Assembly (NCBI GenBank): GCA_023445495.1
Contig: JAEXLC010000251.1
Coordinates: forward strand, 1 to 36,005
Reading direction: 5' to 3'
From: Pseudomonadota bacterium
GTDB lineage: Bacteria > Pseudomonadota > Alphaproteobacteria > Sphingomonadales > Sphingomonadaceae
DNA: 36,005 nucleotides
The notes beneath the pieces were generated by a model. It worked only from the letters and a program-made list of their open reading frames with translations. It was not told where the DNA came from and did no database searches. This document shows, one piece after another, positions 8,427 to 16,462 of the stretch. Position 1 is the first letter of the stretch; every line of letters begins with the position of its first letter. Both the position numbers and the translations under genes were made by a program.

Positions 8427-9437
8427 TCAGTCGATCGGGAGCGGCGCATCCGGCGAGACAAGGCCGGCCTCGCGCAGTTCGCGCCAGAAATCGGCGGGGA
8501 CGGCTTCGTTCAGCGCGGCATGGTCCTCGGCGAGGCGGCTCGGCTTGCTGGCGCCGGGGATCACCGCCGCGACCGCGGGATTGGCCAGCGAGAATTGCAG
8601 GCCGGCGGCCTTCATGCTCACCCCGTGGAGGTCGGCGATCGCCTTGATCCGGGCGACCTTGTCGAGCATCGCCGCGGGCGCCGGGGCATATTCGAAATGC
8701 GCGCCGCCGACGAGGACGCCCGAGCTGTAGGGGCCGCCGACGACGATGCCGAGGCCGCGCTCGGCGACCTTGGGCATCAGCCGCTGCAGCGCGCGTTCGT
8801 GATCGAGCAGCGTGTAGCGCCCGGCGAGCAGGAAGCCGTCGGGGCGCGGCTCGTCCAGGTCGAGCAGCAGCTCGCAGGCCTCGACCTTGTTCACGCCCAG
8901 GCCCCAGGCCTTGATGACGCCCTCGTCACGCAGGCGGTCGAGCGTGCGGAAGGCGCCCTTGCGCGCCTCGGCGAAGCGATCGACCCATTCGTCGCCATAG
9001 AAATCCTGGGCAAGGTCGTGGACGAAGACGATCTCGATGCGATCGGTCCTGAGCCGCTTCAGGCTGTCCTCGATCGAGCGCATCGTCGCGTCGGCCGAAT
9101 AGTCGTTCACGACCTTGTTGGCGCGGCCATGCGCGAACACGCCGGCCTTCTCGCCCTGGTCGCGCTGGCTGACATCCTCGAGCTCGTCGAGGATGACCCG
9201 GCCGACCTTGGTGCTGATGACATATTCGTCGCGCGGCCGGTGGCTCAGCACTTCGCCCATGCGGATCTCGGCCAGGCCCGCACCGTAGAGCGGGGCGGTG
9301 TCGTAATAGCGGATGCCCTGGTTCCAGGCGGCATCGACGGTAGCGCGCGCTTCCTCCTCGGGAATGTCGCGGAACATGTTGCCGAGCGGCGCGGCGCCGA
9401 AGCCCAGCTTGCCGGGGAGGATGTCCTTGATCGCCAT
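8427..9437 (-). CDS. Aldo/keto reductase (sugar or pyridoxal dehydrogenase type)
   Basis: NAD(P)-dependent oxidoreductase with a TIM-barrel fold, 336 residues. The catalytic tetrad is visible: D46 and Y51 in YYDTAPLYGAG, K77 in STKVG, H140 in IVFVHD. The glycine-rich start LGFGAAPLGNMF and the length resemble the D-threo-aldose 1-dehydrogenase / L-fucose dehydrogenase / pyridoxal 4-dehydrogenase branch; the substrate is not certain. It is in the cytoplasm (no signal peptide). It is followed by the shared terminator at 8344 and preceded by a 111-nt gap to the acetyltransferase gene, so it may have its own promoter. Confidence 0.92.
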   Translation of the reverse strand: MAIKDILPGKLGFGAAPLGNMFRDIPEEEARATVDAAWNQGIRYYDTAPLYGAGLAEIRMGEVLSHRPRDEYVISTKVGRVILDELEDVSQRDQGEKAGVFAHGRANKVVNDYSADATMRSIEDSLKRLRTDRIEIVFVHDLAQDFYGDEWVDRFAEARKGAFRTLDRLRDEGVIKAWGLGVNKVEACELLLDLDEPRPDGFLLAGRYTLLDHERALQRLMPKVAERGLGIVVGGPYSSGVLVGGAHFEYAPAPAAMLDKVARIKAIADLHGVSMKAAGLQFSLANPAVAAVIPGASKPSRLAEDHAALNEAVPADFWRELREAGLVSPDAPLPID

Positions 9438-9548
9438 GTCGCTCGCGCCTCGTTCAGCCCTGTTGTGCGGGAAGATAGGAAGCGCATGTGACCGGCGGAA
9501 GGCGATACCCCAATGGGGGCCCAGTCAGGCTTGATCGGCGGAAATGGC

Positions 9549-10331
9549 CTATGCCGCCTTGAGCGCCCGGCGCTGCAGCTTGCGGAACTGGCGGACTTCG
9601 GCGAGCAGGTTGAGCTTCGCGGGTGCATAAGGCTGGAGCCCGGCGGCGATCCGCGCCTCGATCGCATCGAGCGCGCGCATCGGATCGGTGAGGTCGATGT
9701 CGAGCTCCAGGATATTGTAGCGCCACCATTGCACGGCGAGCATCCGCTCGATCACCGCGTCGGGGAAGCGCATGCGGATGATCCGTGCCGGCGATCCGCC
9801 GACAATGGCATAGGGCGGCACATCGCGCGTCACCACGGCATTGGCGCCGATCACCGCACCGTCGCCGATCGTCACGCCGTCGCGCAGAAAGGCGCCGGCG
9901 CCGATCCAGACGTCGTTGCCGATCGACGTGGTGCGTGTGGCGGCCGCGCCCTTGTCGGCGACGGGCAGCGTGCGTTCCCATGCCAGATCGGCGTTGCGGA
10001 AGGGCTCCTCGAACGGGTCGTAATTCTCGAAGGCGAGCGCCGAACTGGTGAGCCAGTCGACCGGATGATTGTCGAGCCCGATCTGAACCTGCTTGGCGAT
10101 CGAGCAATAGCGGCCGATGCGCGCGAAGGAGATCTGCGAGTCATGGCCGAGATAGGTGAAGGCGCCGATCTCCACCGGCGAGTCCCACACCCAGGCATGC
10201 GAGAGATTGGCGGGCGCCTCGATCTGGCTCTCGTGATCGACCTGCCAGATTCCGGGCGCGATCCCGTGGATGCCGAGCAGGCGCAGATGGGCGATGATTT
10301 CCTCCGAAAAGTCGATCCATTGCAGCGTCAT
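9549..10331 (-). CDS. Hexapeptide-repeat acetyltransferase (CatB/Vat-like)
   Basis: A 260-residue left-handed beta-helix acyltransferase, expected to move an acetyl group from acetyl-CoA to a hydroxyl or amino group. Hexapeptide repeats are seen at 52-85 and 137-185 (SIGNDVWIGAGAFLRDGVTI and onward), ending in PPYAIVGGSPARIIRMRF, a family hallmark. LDNHP (86-90) supplies the likely catalytic His89, as in xenobiotic acetyltransferases. The C-terminal tail (about 190-260) is helical and basic. The acceptor (drug, sugar or other) cannot be told. The ATG at 10331 follows GGGAG by 7 nt. The frame remains open far upstream, but that part is not protein-like. Confidence 0.88.
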   Translation of the reverse strand: MTLQWIDFSEEIIAHLRLLGIHGIAPGIWQVDHESQIEAPANLSHAWVWDSPVEIGAFTYLGHDSQISFARIGRYCSIAKQVQIGLDNHPVDWLTSSALAFENYDPFEEPFRNADLAWERTLPVADKGAAATRTTSIGNDVWIGAGAFLRDGVTIGDGAVIGANAVVTRDVPPYAIVGGSPARIIRMRFPDAVIERMLAVQWWRYNILELDIDLTDPMRALDAIEARIAAGLQPYAPAKLNLLAEVRQFRKLQRRALKAA

Positions 10332-10562
10332 GGCCAGTCTCCCTCGCGAGGGGAGATGGCAGAGCATGGTTAACGACGCGTTAGATCGCGGCGGAAAGAG
10401 CGGGCGAGCGCAATGCGCATGATGTTGGTGAGCGGCGTCGAAACCAATAGAAGGATCGTATTCGGTCGTATCGACTGAATATCGATTGCCCGGATCGCGG
10501 AAGGCATGGGAGCTTCGAAGACGGGCGGAGATTGTCCGCCTTCTGCAACGCGGAGGAAATGC

Positions 10563-10952
10563 ATGCCCATGCTTCATGTACTTTCGAGCATCTATCTGGC
10601 GGCGGCCGGAATTGCCCATCCGGCGCCTGCATTTCTGTTCAACAACAATCCCGTCGCGGTGGATGATACGGCATCTGTCCAGTGCCTGACGATCCAGTCG
10701 ATCAACGTGCTCGCCAATGACTATGATTCGGACAGCGATCCCCTCACCGTCACCAGCGTCGATTGGCAGACGGGCAATCATGGCTATGCCGAAGTCGACG
10801 GCAACATGATCTCCTATTCGGCGGACTCCGTCGGCACCGACGAGATCTATTATTCCGTGTCGGACGGCAATGGCGGCACCGCCACCGCCAAGCTGACCGT
10901 CACGATCACCGGCAGGCATTGCGACGAGGAAATCATCTTCCCCGACGTCTAG
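10563..10952 (+). CDS. Small secreted protein with one Ig/cadherin-like domain
   Basis: A 129-residue protein. Residues 1-23 look like a signal peptide with few charges (hydrophobic LSSIYLAAAGIA, PAPA). Residues 30-118 form one tandem-cadherin-like/Big-type beta-sandwich: PVAVDDTASV, INVLANDYDSDSDPLTVTSV, GTDEIYYSVSDGNGG and TAKLTVTI match the repeat unit normally found in very large RTX or VCBS adhesins, including the Asp-rich calcium-type loop. Here it stands alone. Two Cys (one early in the domain, one near the C-terminus in GRHCDEE) could form a disulfide. The ATG follows GGAGG by 6 nt. Function unknown; an extracellular or periplasmic binding role is a guess. Its stop overlaps the end of the convergent LD-carboxypeptidase gene. 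Confidence 0.75.
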   Translation: MPMLHVLSSIYLAAAGIAHPAPAFLFNNNPVAVDDTASVQCLTIQSINVLANDYDSDSDPLTVTSVDWQTGNHGYAEVDGNMISYSADSVGTDEIYYSVSDGNGGTATAKLTVTITGRHCDEEIIFPDV

Positions 10953-11782
10953 GTCAGCCCGAACGGCACCACGCGGTTCAGGCGAACGTGCCCTATTTCG
11001 GCGCGGCCGAGATAGGGCACGCCCATGTCGCGGCACCAGCGAACGATCATCTGGTCGATCGTCTCGCCGAAGCTGTAATTGCCCGTCGCCTCGCCATTGT
11101 CCTTCACCGCCGAGACCGCGCCCAGTCGCACGCCGGCGACGCCCTTGAGCTGGGTGGCATGGGCCATCTGGAACAGCATCCGGTCGATCCGGTAGAGCGG
11201 CTCGTCCACTTCCTCGATATAGAGGACATGGTCGGTCAGGTCGGGCAGGTATTTGGTGCCGATCAGCGCGTTGAGGATCGACAGGTTGAAGGCGGCGGCG
11301 GGACGGCCATCGGCCAGCGCCGGCTCGAGGCCGCGCTTGTCGCCGTCGATCAGCCAGCCGAGTACCCAGCCTTCGGAAACGCCTTCGTCATGCTGGCCGA
11401 GGCCGGAGGACATCGATCCATGCGCGACGCGGCCGACCCGCGCGGCATAGAGCGCGCCGAGCATGAAGCCCATGTCGGAGAAGCCGATATAGGTCTTGTG
11501 CCGGGCCGCTGGCTCCAGCTTCGACATCACCATGTCGAGGATGCGATTGGAGCCATAGCCGCCGCGCGCGAACCAGATCGCGTCGAACGCCGGATCATTG
11601 GCATATTCGAGGAAGGCGGCGGCGCGCTGCTCGTCGGTGCCGGCGAAATGGCCCCATTCGAGATAGCATTGCGGATGGAACACGATCTCGTGATCGGGAT
11701 AGGTCAGCGCCATGAATGCGGATAGCCGCGCCGAGGATTCCCGGCTGACTGTCCTTGCTGGTGCGACGACTCCGATGCGCAT
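10949..11782 (-). CDS. LD-carboxypeptidase, peptidase family S66
   Basis: Removes the terminal D-Ala from murein tetrapeptides during cell-wall recycling. The 277-residue protein shows the S66 layout: IGVVAPA at the start, ARGGYGSNRIL (72-82), nucleophile S102 in IGFSDMG, the Glu of YIEEVDEPLYRIDRML (E190 or E191) and H265 in AEIGHVRLNRVVPFG. These form the Ser-Glu-His triad of LdcA-type enzymes. No signal peptide, so it acts in the cytoplasm. The ATG at 11782 follows AGGGGCAAGG; the longer open frame upstream would run into the divergent gene's start. It is divergent from a Mur-ligase gene 40 nt away, which fits a recycling pair. Confidence 0.9.
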   Translation of the reverse strand: MRIGVVAPARTVSRESSARLSAFMALTYPDHEIVFHPQCYLEWGHFAGTDEQRAAAFLEYANDPAFDAIWFARGGYGSNRILDMVMSKLEPAARHKTYIGFSDMGFMLGALYAARVGRVAHGSMSSGLGQHDEGVSEGWVLGWLIDGDKRGLEPALADGRPAAAFNLSILNALIGTKYLPDLTDHVLYIEEVDEPLYRIDRMLFQMAHATQLKGVAGVRLGAVSAVKDNGEATGNYSFGETIDQMIVRWCRDMGVPYLGRAEIGHVRLNRVVPFGLT

Positions 11783-11822
11783 GCCTTGCCCCTTTGCTTC
11801 GAATTGCCGATAGCGCGAGGCC

Positions 11823-13220
11823 ATGGAGCATCGCAAACCTTACTTCTTCGTCGGCATCGGTGGATCGGGGATGATGCCGCTGGCGATGATCCTGGCCGGG
11901 CAAGGCGCCAGCGTCGCCGGATCGGACCGCAGCCTCGATTCGGGACGGCTGCCGGCCAAGTTCGATTTCCTTCAAAGCAGCGGGATCGGGCTGTTCCCGC
12001 AGGACGGGAGCGGGATCGGCTCGAGCGAGCAGATCGTCGTCGCCTCGGCCGCGATCGAGGAGACGGTGCCCGATGCCCGCCGCGCGGCCGAGCTGGGCAA
12101 TCCGCGGATGACGCGGGCGGAGCTCAATGCCGCGCTGTTCAACGGCTCGCCGCTGTCGATCGGCGTGGCCGGGACCAGCGGCAAGTCGACCGTGACCGGC
12201 ATGATCGGCTGGATCCTCCATGCGCTGGGCCGGGATCCGACGGTGATGAACGGCGCGGTGATGAAGAATTTCGTCACCCCCGATGCGCCCTTTGCCAGCG
12301 CGCTGGTGGGCAAGGGCGGGGCCTATGTGAGCGAAGTCGACGAGAGCGACGGCTCGATCGCGCTCTATCGCCCGCATGTCGCGGTGCTCAACAATGTCAG
12401 CCTCGATCACCTGCCGATGGAGAAGCTGATCGAACTGTTCGGCGAATTCATCGCCCGGGCGGGCAAGGCGGTGGTCAATCTCGACAATGGCGAGGGCGCG
12501 CTGCTCGCCGCGACGATGCCGCGCGAGCGGCTGGTGACCTTCGCGATCGGATCGGCGGCGGACCTGACCGCGATCAACCTGCGCGAGCAGCGCTATGGCA
12601 TCGCGTTCGAGCTGGCGCGCGAGGGCGGGCCCTCGGTCGCGGTGACGCTGCAGGTGCCCGGCCGGCACAATGTCTCGAACGCGCTGGCGGCGATCGGCGC
12701 GGCGATGGCTGCGGGGATCGCGCTGGAGGATGCGGCGCAGGCGATCCAGGGCTTCCAGGGGCTCAAGCGCCGCTTCGAGCTGGTCGGCGAGGCGAACGAG
12801 ATCGCGGTGATCGACGATTTCGGGCACAACCCCGACAAGATCGCCGCGACGCTCGATACGCTGCATGCGTTCGAAGGGCGGTTGCTGCTGCTGTTCCAGC
12901 CGCATGGCTATGGCCCGCTGCGGGTGATGCGGCGCGAGCTGGTGGCGATGTTCGCCGAGAAGCTGGGGGCGGAGGATGTGCTGGTGCTGCCCGACCCGGT
13001 CTATCAGGGCGGCACGACCAATCGCGAAGTGACCAGCGCGGACATCGTCGCCGATGTCGCGGCGACGGGCCGCAACGCGCTGCACATCCCGGAGCGCGCG
13101 GCAGCCGCGGCGCATCTGGTGGCGACCGCGCGGCCGGGCGACCGGATCGTGGTGATGGGTGCACGCGACGATACGCTCAGCCAGCTCGCCATCGAGATGC
13201 TGGCCAGGCTTACACATTAA
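11823..13220 (+). CDS. Mur ligase family protein, Mpl/MurC-like
   Basis: An ATP-dependent amino acid or peptide ligase, 465 residues, with the three Mur domains. Seen are the MurC/Mpl-type N-terminal nucleotide fold (FFVGIGGSGMMPLA, VAGSD), the P-loop GTSGKST (117-123), EVDESDGS, NNVSLDHL, GRHNVSNALAA (280-290), LKRRFE and DDFGHNP (331-337). This layout is that of MurC and its recycling relative Mpl, which joins UDP-MurNAc to a recovered tripeptide. The P-loop has Ser where MurC/Mpl usually have His (GTHGKT), and the biosynthetic murC normally lies in the dcw cluster, absent here. With the divergent LD-carboxypeptidase I infer a role in murein tripeptide reuse. Substrate assignment is uncertain; a related ligation is possible. 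Confidence 0.8.
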   Translation: MEHRKPYFFVGIGGSGMMPLAMILAGQGASVAGSDRSLDSGRLPAKFDFLQSSGIGLFPQDGSGIGSSEQIVVASAAIEETVPDARRAAELGNPRMTRAELNAALFNGSPLSIGVAGTSGKSTVTGMIGWILHALGRDPTVMNGAVMKNFVTPDAPFASALVGKGGAYVSEVDESDGSIALYRPHVAVLNNVSLDHLPMEKLIELFGEFIARAGKAVVNLDNGEGALLAATMPRERLVTFAIGSAADLTAINLREQRYGIAFELAREGGPSVAVTLQVPGRHNVSNALAAIGAAMAAGIALEDAAQAIQGFQGLKRRFELVGEANEIAVIDDFGHNPDKIAATLDTLHAFEGRLLLLFQPHGYGPLRVMRRELVAMFAEKLGAEDVLVLPDPVYQGGTTNREVTSADIVADVAATGRNALHIPERAAAAAHLVATARPGDRIVVMGARDDTLSQLAIEMLARLTH

Positions 13221-13313
13221 AAACACGCAATAATTCGGCCTATATTCAAAAATCCGTAGACATTTGCGGAGCGAGGATGTCAGCTCTCCGGCGAGATTCC
13301 GAGGAGGCGGCAT

Positions 13314-13490
13314 ATGCGCTTGCTGCAGCCAGTTTTTTGCGTGTTCGGAAAGCATCATCGCAGCCGTGGGCGTGCGTGGGATGACGGCTCGACCTTTCGA
13401 TCCTGGTGCGAGGGCTGCGGCAAGCCGATGATCCGCGGCCTGGGCGGATGGAGCGTCGATACCGACCCTCCGGTTGGAAAGCAGCATTAG
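13314..13490 (+). CDS. Small zinc-ribbon-like protein, 58 residues
   Basis: The reading frame from ATG 13314 to TAG 13490 encodes 58 residues and is preceded by an excellent GAGGAGG 6 nt upstream. The sequence starts with a short hydrophobic part, then C9, H14/H15, a tryptophan-containing stretch, and C32-E-G-C35 followed by GKPM. This C..HH..CxxC pattern and the FCVFGKHH start look like the short one-zinc proteins often found singly in sphingomonad genomes. Function unknown. It lies 93 nt after the Mur-ligase gene on the same strand and could be carried on the same transcript. Confidence 0.65.
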   Translation: MRLLQPVFCVFGKHHRSRGRAWDDGSTFRSWCEGCGKPMIRGLGGWSVDTDPPVGKQH

Positions 13491-13504
13491 CGGTTAGTCG
13501 TGGT

Positions 13505-13525
13505 CGCTTTCCTATATGGAAAGCG
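13505..13525. promoter_or_regulatory. Inverted repeat, candidate operator for the Xre operon
   Basis: CGCTTTCC, a TATAT spacer and GGAAAGCG form a perfect 8-bp inverted repeat just upstream of a TTGACA. The half GCTTTCC recurs directly before the ATG of the membrane-protein gene (13582-13588). Xre-type regulators often bind such sites at their own promoter, and an Xre gene is the second gene of this operon. Assignment is inference. Confidence 0.4.
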
Positions 13526-13528
13526 TCG

Positions 13529-13558
13529 TTGACATTCGTTCGCGAATCGACGTAAAGC
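13529..13558 (+). promoter_or_regulatory. Candidate sigma-70-type promoter of the membrane protein/Xre/hydrolase operon
   Basis: A perfect TTGACA (13529-13534) is followed 18 nt later by TAAAGC (13553-13558), a poor -10. The spacer contains the palindrome TTCGCGAA. It lies 30 nt before the ATG of the first gene. The -10 element is weak, so this is a suggestion only. Confidence 0.35.
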
Positions 13559-13588
13559 TTGCTTGTCACTTAGACAGGGGAGCTTTCC

Positions 13589-14176
13589 ATGATGCCCAAA
13601 GACGAACTGCGCGCGCCCAAGGTCGGCGTCCCGGTGCTGGCCTATGTGGTCAGCCTTTTGGCGAGCATCTATCTGGTCAAGGCGCTCAATCCGACTGCGG
13701 CGGTAGCAGCGCTGATCTTCGCCGTGCCTGCGGCTGCGCTGGTGTGGATGGTCGTGCAGTCGCGCCGGGCGAAGCGGTTCATGGGCAGCGCGCCGTGCGG
13801 CGGTCGCGCCTATGCACGCCGGATCGTGGTGCTGGCGCTCAGCTATGTCGCCCTGTTGTTGCTCGCGATCTGGCTGAACAAGAGTTACGCGCTGAGCGGG
13901 CCGGTGGCCGTCGTCGTTGCGCTGCTGCCGGCATTGCCCCTGGTCGGGATGATCGTGGCGATGGCGCGACTGATCATCGATACGCAGGACGAATATCAGC
14001 GGATGCTCCATGTGCGGCAGATGCTGGTCGCGACTGGCTTCACGCTCGCGGTCTGCTCGGTCTGGGGATTCCTGGAGGAGTTCGGCCTGGTCATGCACCT
14101 GCCGGCCTATTGGACCTTCGTCCTCTGGTGCGGCGGGCTCGCGATCGGCACGATCTACAATGAGGCGCGCCCATGA
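13589..14176 (+). CDS. Four-helix membrane protein of unknown function
   Basis: A 195-residue integral membrane protein with likely helices at about 13-31, 36-55, 78-97, 103-125 and a fourth or fifth segment at about 147-188. I do not recognise the family with certainty. Small multi-pass proteins of this kind are often paired with a YozG-like Xre regulator, as here. The ATG at 13589 follows AGGGGAG by 6 nt. Its stop overlaps the ATG of the Xre gene (ATGA), so the two are translationally coupled. The pairing suggests that the regulator and membrane protein form one unit, perhaps sensing an envelope signal, but no function can be shown. Confidence 0.8.
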   Translation: MMPKDELRAPKVGVPVLAYVVSLLASIYLVKALNPTAAVAALIFAVPAAALVWMVVQSRRAKRFMGSAPCGGRAYARRIVVLALSYVALLLLAIWLNKSYALSGPVAVVVALLPALPLVGMIVAMARLIIDTQDEYQRMLHVRQMLVATGFTLAVCSVWGFLEEFGLVMHLPAYWTFVLWCGGLAIGTIYNEARP

Positions 14177-14376
14177 ATAACCGCCTCCGCGTGCTGCGCG
14201 CCGAACGGGCGTGGAGCCAGCAGGATCTGGCCGAGCGGCTCGAAGTGTCGCGCCAGAGCGTCAATGCGATCGAGACCGGCCGCTACGATCCCTCGCTCCC
14301 GCTCGCCTTCAAGATCGCCGACCTGTTCGGCCTGACCATCGAAGAGATCTTCGCCAACCCCAATCGCAAGGACTGA
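14173..14376 (+). CDS. Small Xre-family transcriptional regulator
   Basis: A 67-residue protein made almost wholly of one helix-turn-helix domain: RLRVLRAERAWSQQDLAERL, then VSRQSVNAIETGRYDPSL as the recognition helix region, and FKIADLFGLTIEEIF. It belongs to the short YozG/YgzD-like Xre group that acts as DNA-binding repressors without a ligand domain. It overlaps the upstream membrane-protein gene by 4 nt and lies 3 nt before the hydrolase gene. Autoregulation through the inverted repeat at 13505 is plausible. Confidence 0.93.
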   Translation: MNNRLRVLRAERAWSQQDLAERLEVSRQSVNAIETGRYDPSLPLAFKIADLFGLTIEEIFANPNRKD

Positions 14377-14379
14377 CCC

Positions 14380-15300
14380 ATGATCCGTCGCATTGCCTTC
14401 GCCATGCTTGCCACCGCCAGCATCCCGATGATCCTGCACGCTCCGGCCGCGCATGCCGCGACCGCACCGGCGGCCGCCGACCTGATCCAGATGGACCACA
14501 TCTCGGTACAGGTGATCGGCAAGGGCAGCCCGGTGATCCTGATCCCCGGCCTCTCCAGCCCGCGCGCAGTGTGGGACGGCGTGGCGCCGGAGCTGGCCAA
14601 GGGGCACAGCGTCTATCTCGTCCAGGTCAACGGCTTTGGCGGGGATGATCCGCGCGGCAATCTGAAGCCCGGCGTGCTCGCCGGCATCGTCGCCGATCTC
14701 GATGCCCTGATCGTCCGTGAGAAGCTGGGCAAGCCGGCTGTCGTCGGCCATTCGATGGGGGGCCTCGTCGGGATGATGCTGGCGGCCCGGCATCCCGATC
14801 GCCTCGGGCGGCTGATGATCGTCGACTCCTTGCCCTGGTTCGGCGTGCTGATGAGCGCGCCGGGGATGGAGGCCTCGGTCGAGACGGTCACGCCGCAGGC
14901 GGAGCGGATGCGCGACGCGGTGGCCGGAGGCTATGGCAAGCCGGCAGATCCAGCGGCGATCGAGCGCAACATCACCGGCATGACGATGAAGCCGGAAAAC
15001 CTTCCGCGGCTTCGCGAATGGGCCGCAAAGGCCGATCTGCGTGTGACCGCCCAGGCGCTGTACGAGGATCTGACCACCGACATGCGCGCGGAACTGGGCA
15101 AGATCACGGTGCCGGTCACCGTCACCTTCGCGTGGAACGAGACCTATCCGCGCCAGCCCCAGGCAGTGCAGTTCTACACGGCGCAATATGCCGGCGTCGC
15201 CGGACTGAACCTCGTTCCGGTCGGCCCGGCCCAGCATTTCGTGATGCTCGACCAGCCGGCGGCATTCCAAGCCGCGCTCACCGCCTTCCTCGCAGGCTGA
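14380..15300 (+). CDS. Secreted or periplasmic alpha/beta hydrolase
   Basis: A 306-residue alpha/beta-fold hydrolase. Residues 1-26 form a signal peptide (MIRR, hydrophobic stretch, HAPAAHA), so it should be exported. The oxyanion region ILIPGLSSP (53-61), nucleophile elbow GHSMGG with S125, and H286 in PAQHFVMLDQP form the usual catalytic set; the acid is unclear, since the position after strand 7 reads FAWNETYP without the typical Asp. Substrate unknown (ester or lactone). It is the third gene of the operon, 3 nt after the Xre gene. A strong hairpin follows at 15320. Confidence 0.88.
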   Translation: MIRRIAFAMLATASIPMILHAPAAHAATAPAAADLIQMDHISVQVIGKGSPVILIPGLSSPRAVWDGVAPELAKGHSVYLVQVNGFGGDDPRGNLKPGVLAGIVADLDALIVREKLGKPAVVGHSMGGLVGMMLAARHPDRLGRLMIVDSLPWFGVLMSAPGMEASVETVTPQAERMRDAVAGGYGKPADPAAIERNITGMTMKPENLPRLREWAAKADLRVTAQALYEDLTTDMRAELGKITVPVTVTFAWNETYPRQPQAVQFYTAQYAGVAGLNLVPVGPAQHFVMLDQPAAFQAALTAFLAG

Positions 15301-15319
15301 GCGTCGCCGCACAAAGAAG

Positions 15320-15342
15320 GGCCCGGGAAACGCTCCCGGGCC
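15320..15342. terminator. Terminator hairpin between convergent genes
   Basis: A 9-bp perfect stem (15320-15328 with 15334-15342) with a 5-nt loop. On the minus strand it is followed by TTCTTTG, so it mainly suits the DUF2171 gene; on the plus strand no T-run follows. Confidence 0.6.
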
Positions 15343-15369
15343 AGTCTGCTCACTTCGGTTATCTGGGGA

Positions 15370-16260
15370 TCAATAGGTCCCGGAAAAGCTCCGGTTCAGG
15401 TTCCGGTCGCGATTCCAGTCCTGATCGTCGCGTCCGCCGAACAGCGCACCCGAGCGTTCCTCGTCCTTCCAGGCCGCATGGGCCTCGTCCGCGGTCTTGC
15501 GCAGCATCACCTTGTCGTCGACCGACTGGATCCAGCGCGACGGGATCGAATGGTGGTGACCGCCCGCATCGGCATCGTTCTTCGCCAGAATGATGCGGTC
15601 GCCGCGGATCTTGTCGACCTTGCCGACATGGGCGCCGTCCGATCCGACGACTTCCATATGCTCGATCACCCGGCGCAGGCCATCGCGCTGCCCCTGGCGA
15701 TCGGTGCGCCAGCTGTTGAACTCGTTCTCGAAGCGCTGGGCATTCTCGCGGCGATACTCGTCATAGTCGTTGTCGAGCTCGGCGATGCGCTGGCGGCGCC
15801 AGCCCGAATAATGGTCGTCGGGCTGCTGCGCCCAGCGCTCGTCGCGCGCCTGGCGGGCATCATAGCGGATATCGGCCTCGCGGCGGCGCTCCGCCTCGCG
15901 GTCGCCGAACCAGGAGCGGACCTCGTCGCCGGCGCGCTCGAAGAAGCCGCGATCGGGATCATAGCCGCCGCGATAGTCGCGGTCCTCGCCATAGCCGCGG
16001 TTATAGCCGCGCGGAGTGTCCCAGCCGCCGCGATCGGCGCGATAGTCGCGGCCGCCGCGATCCCAGTCATTGCCATATCCGCCGCTGCCATATCCGCCAT
16101 GGCCCTGGCTGCCGCGATAGCCGCGCCCTCGGCCGAGCTCGCCCGCCGCCGCATATTCGCGGGCGCTGGAATAATGCTCGCCGCCGGCACGTCGGACACC
16201 GCTTACCTGATATTGATCCTGGGGGCCGAAATAACGGGGTTCGTCGTAACGGTCGTTCAT
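15370..16260 (-). CDS. DUF2171-domain protein with Arg/Gly/Tyr-rich N-terminal half
   Basis: A 296-residue protein. Residues 40-105 are low-complexity, rich in Gly, Arg, Tyr and Asp with RGG-like repeats. At 115-128 lies SWFGDREAERRR, a motif common in alphaproteobacterial stress proteins. Residues 140-190 are charged and helical. Residues 197-262 form a PRC-barrel-like DUF2171 domain (HMEVVGSDGAHVGKVDKI, IPSRWIQSVDD). No signal peptide. The ATG at 16260 follows GGAGAGG. The exact function of DUF2171 proteins is unknown; a link to general stress is suggested by similar proteins elsewhere. The plus-strand frame across this gene also stays open because of codon bias and is not a gene. Confidence 0.8.
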   Translation of the reverse strand: MNDRYDEPRYFGPQDQYQVSGVRRAGGEHYSSAREYAAAGELGRGRGYRGSQGHGGYGSGGYGNDWDRGGRDYRADRGGWDTPRGYNRGYGEDRDYRGGYDPDRGFFERAGDEVRSWFGDREAERRREADIRYDARQARDERWAQQPDDHYSGWRRQRIAELDNDYDEYRRENAQRFENEFNSWRTDRQGQRDGLRRVIEHMEVVGSDGAHVGKVDKIRGDRIILAKNDADAGGHHHSIPSRWIQSVDDKVMLRKTADEAHAAWKDEERSGALFGGRDDQDWNRDRNLNRSFSGTY

Positions 16261-16462
16261 CGAATCCTCTCCACTGCAGGTTGGGCTGGGTTGGTGCGGA
16301 TTCAGCGGATGAGGGGGCGGGATGGTTCCGGAAAAAGCCCGGTTTTTCAGTGCCATTCGCCGCGCCGGCGAAGCGTTTTGCCGCGTGCGTTGCAAGCCAG
16401 TTGCATTGGGCAAAAAGCGCCGCTAATGCAGCGCCTCTCCGGGTTCCCCGGAGACAGGCGGC

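Noticed and set aside
11595..13487. Long minus-strand open frame opposite the Mur-ligase gene
   Set aside because: Antisense mirror of a conserved gene; Arg/His-rich translation without domains.
16308..16329. EcfG-like promoter (GGAAC-N17-CGCT) upstream of the DUF2171 gene
   Set aside because: The -10 half deviates from CGTT; the match is too weak to annotate, though the gene type would fit general stress control.
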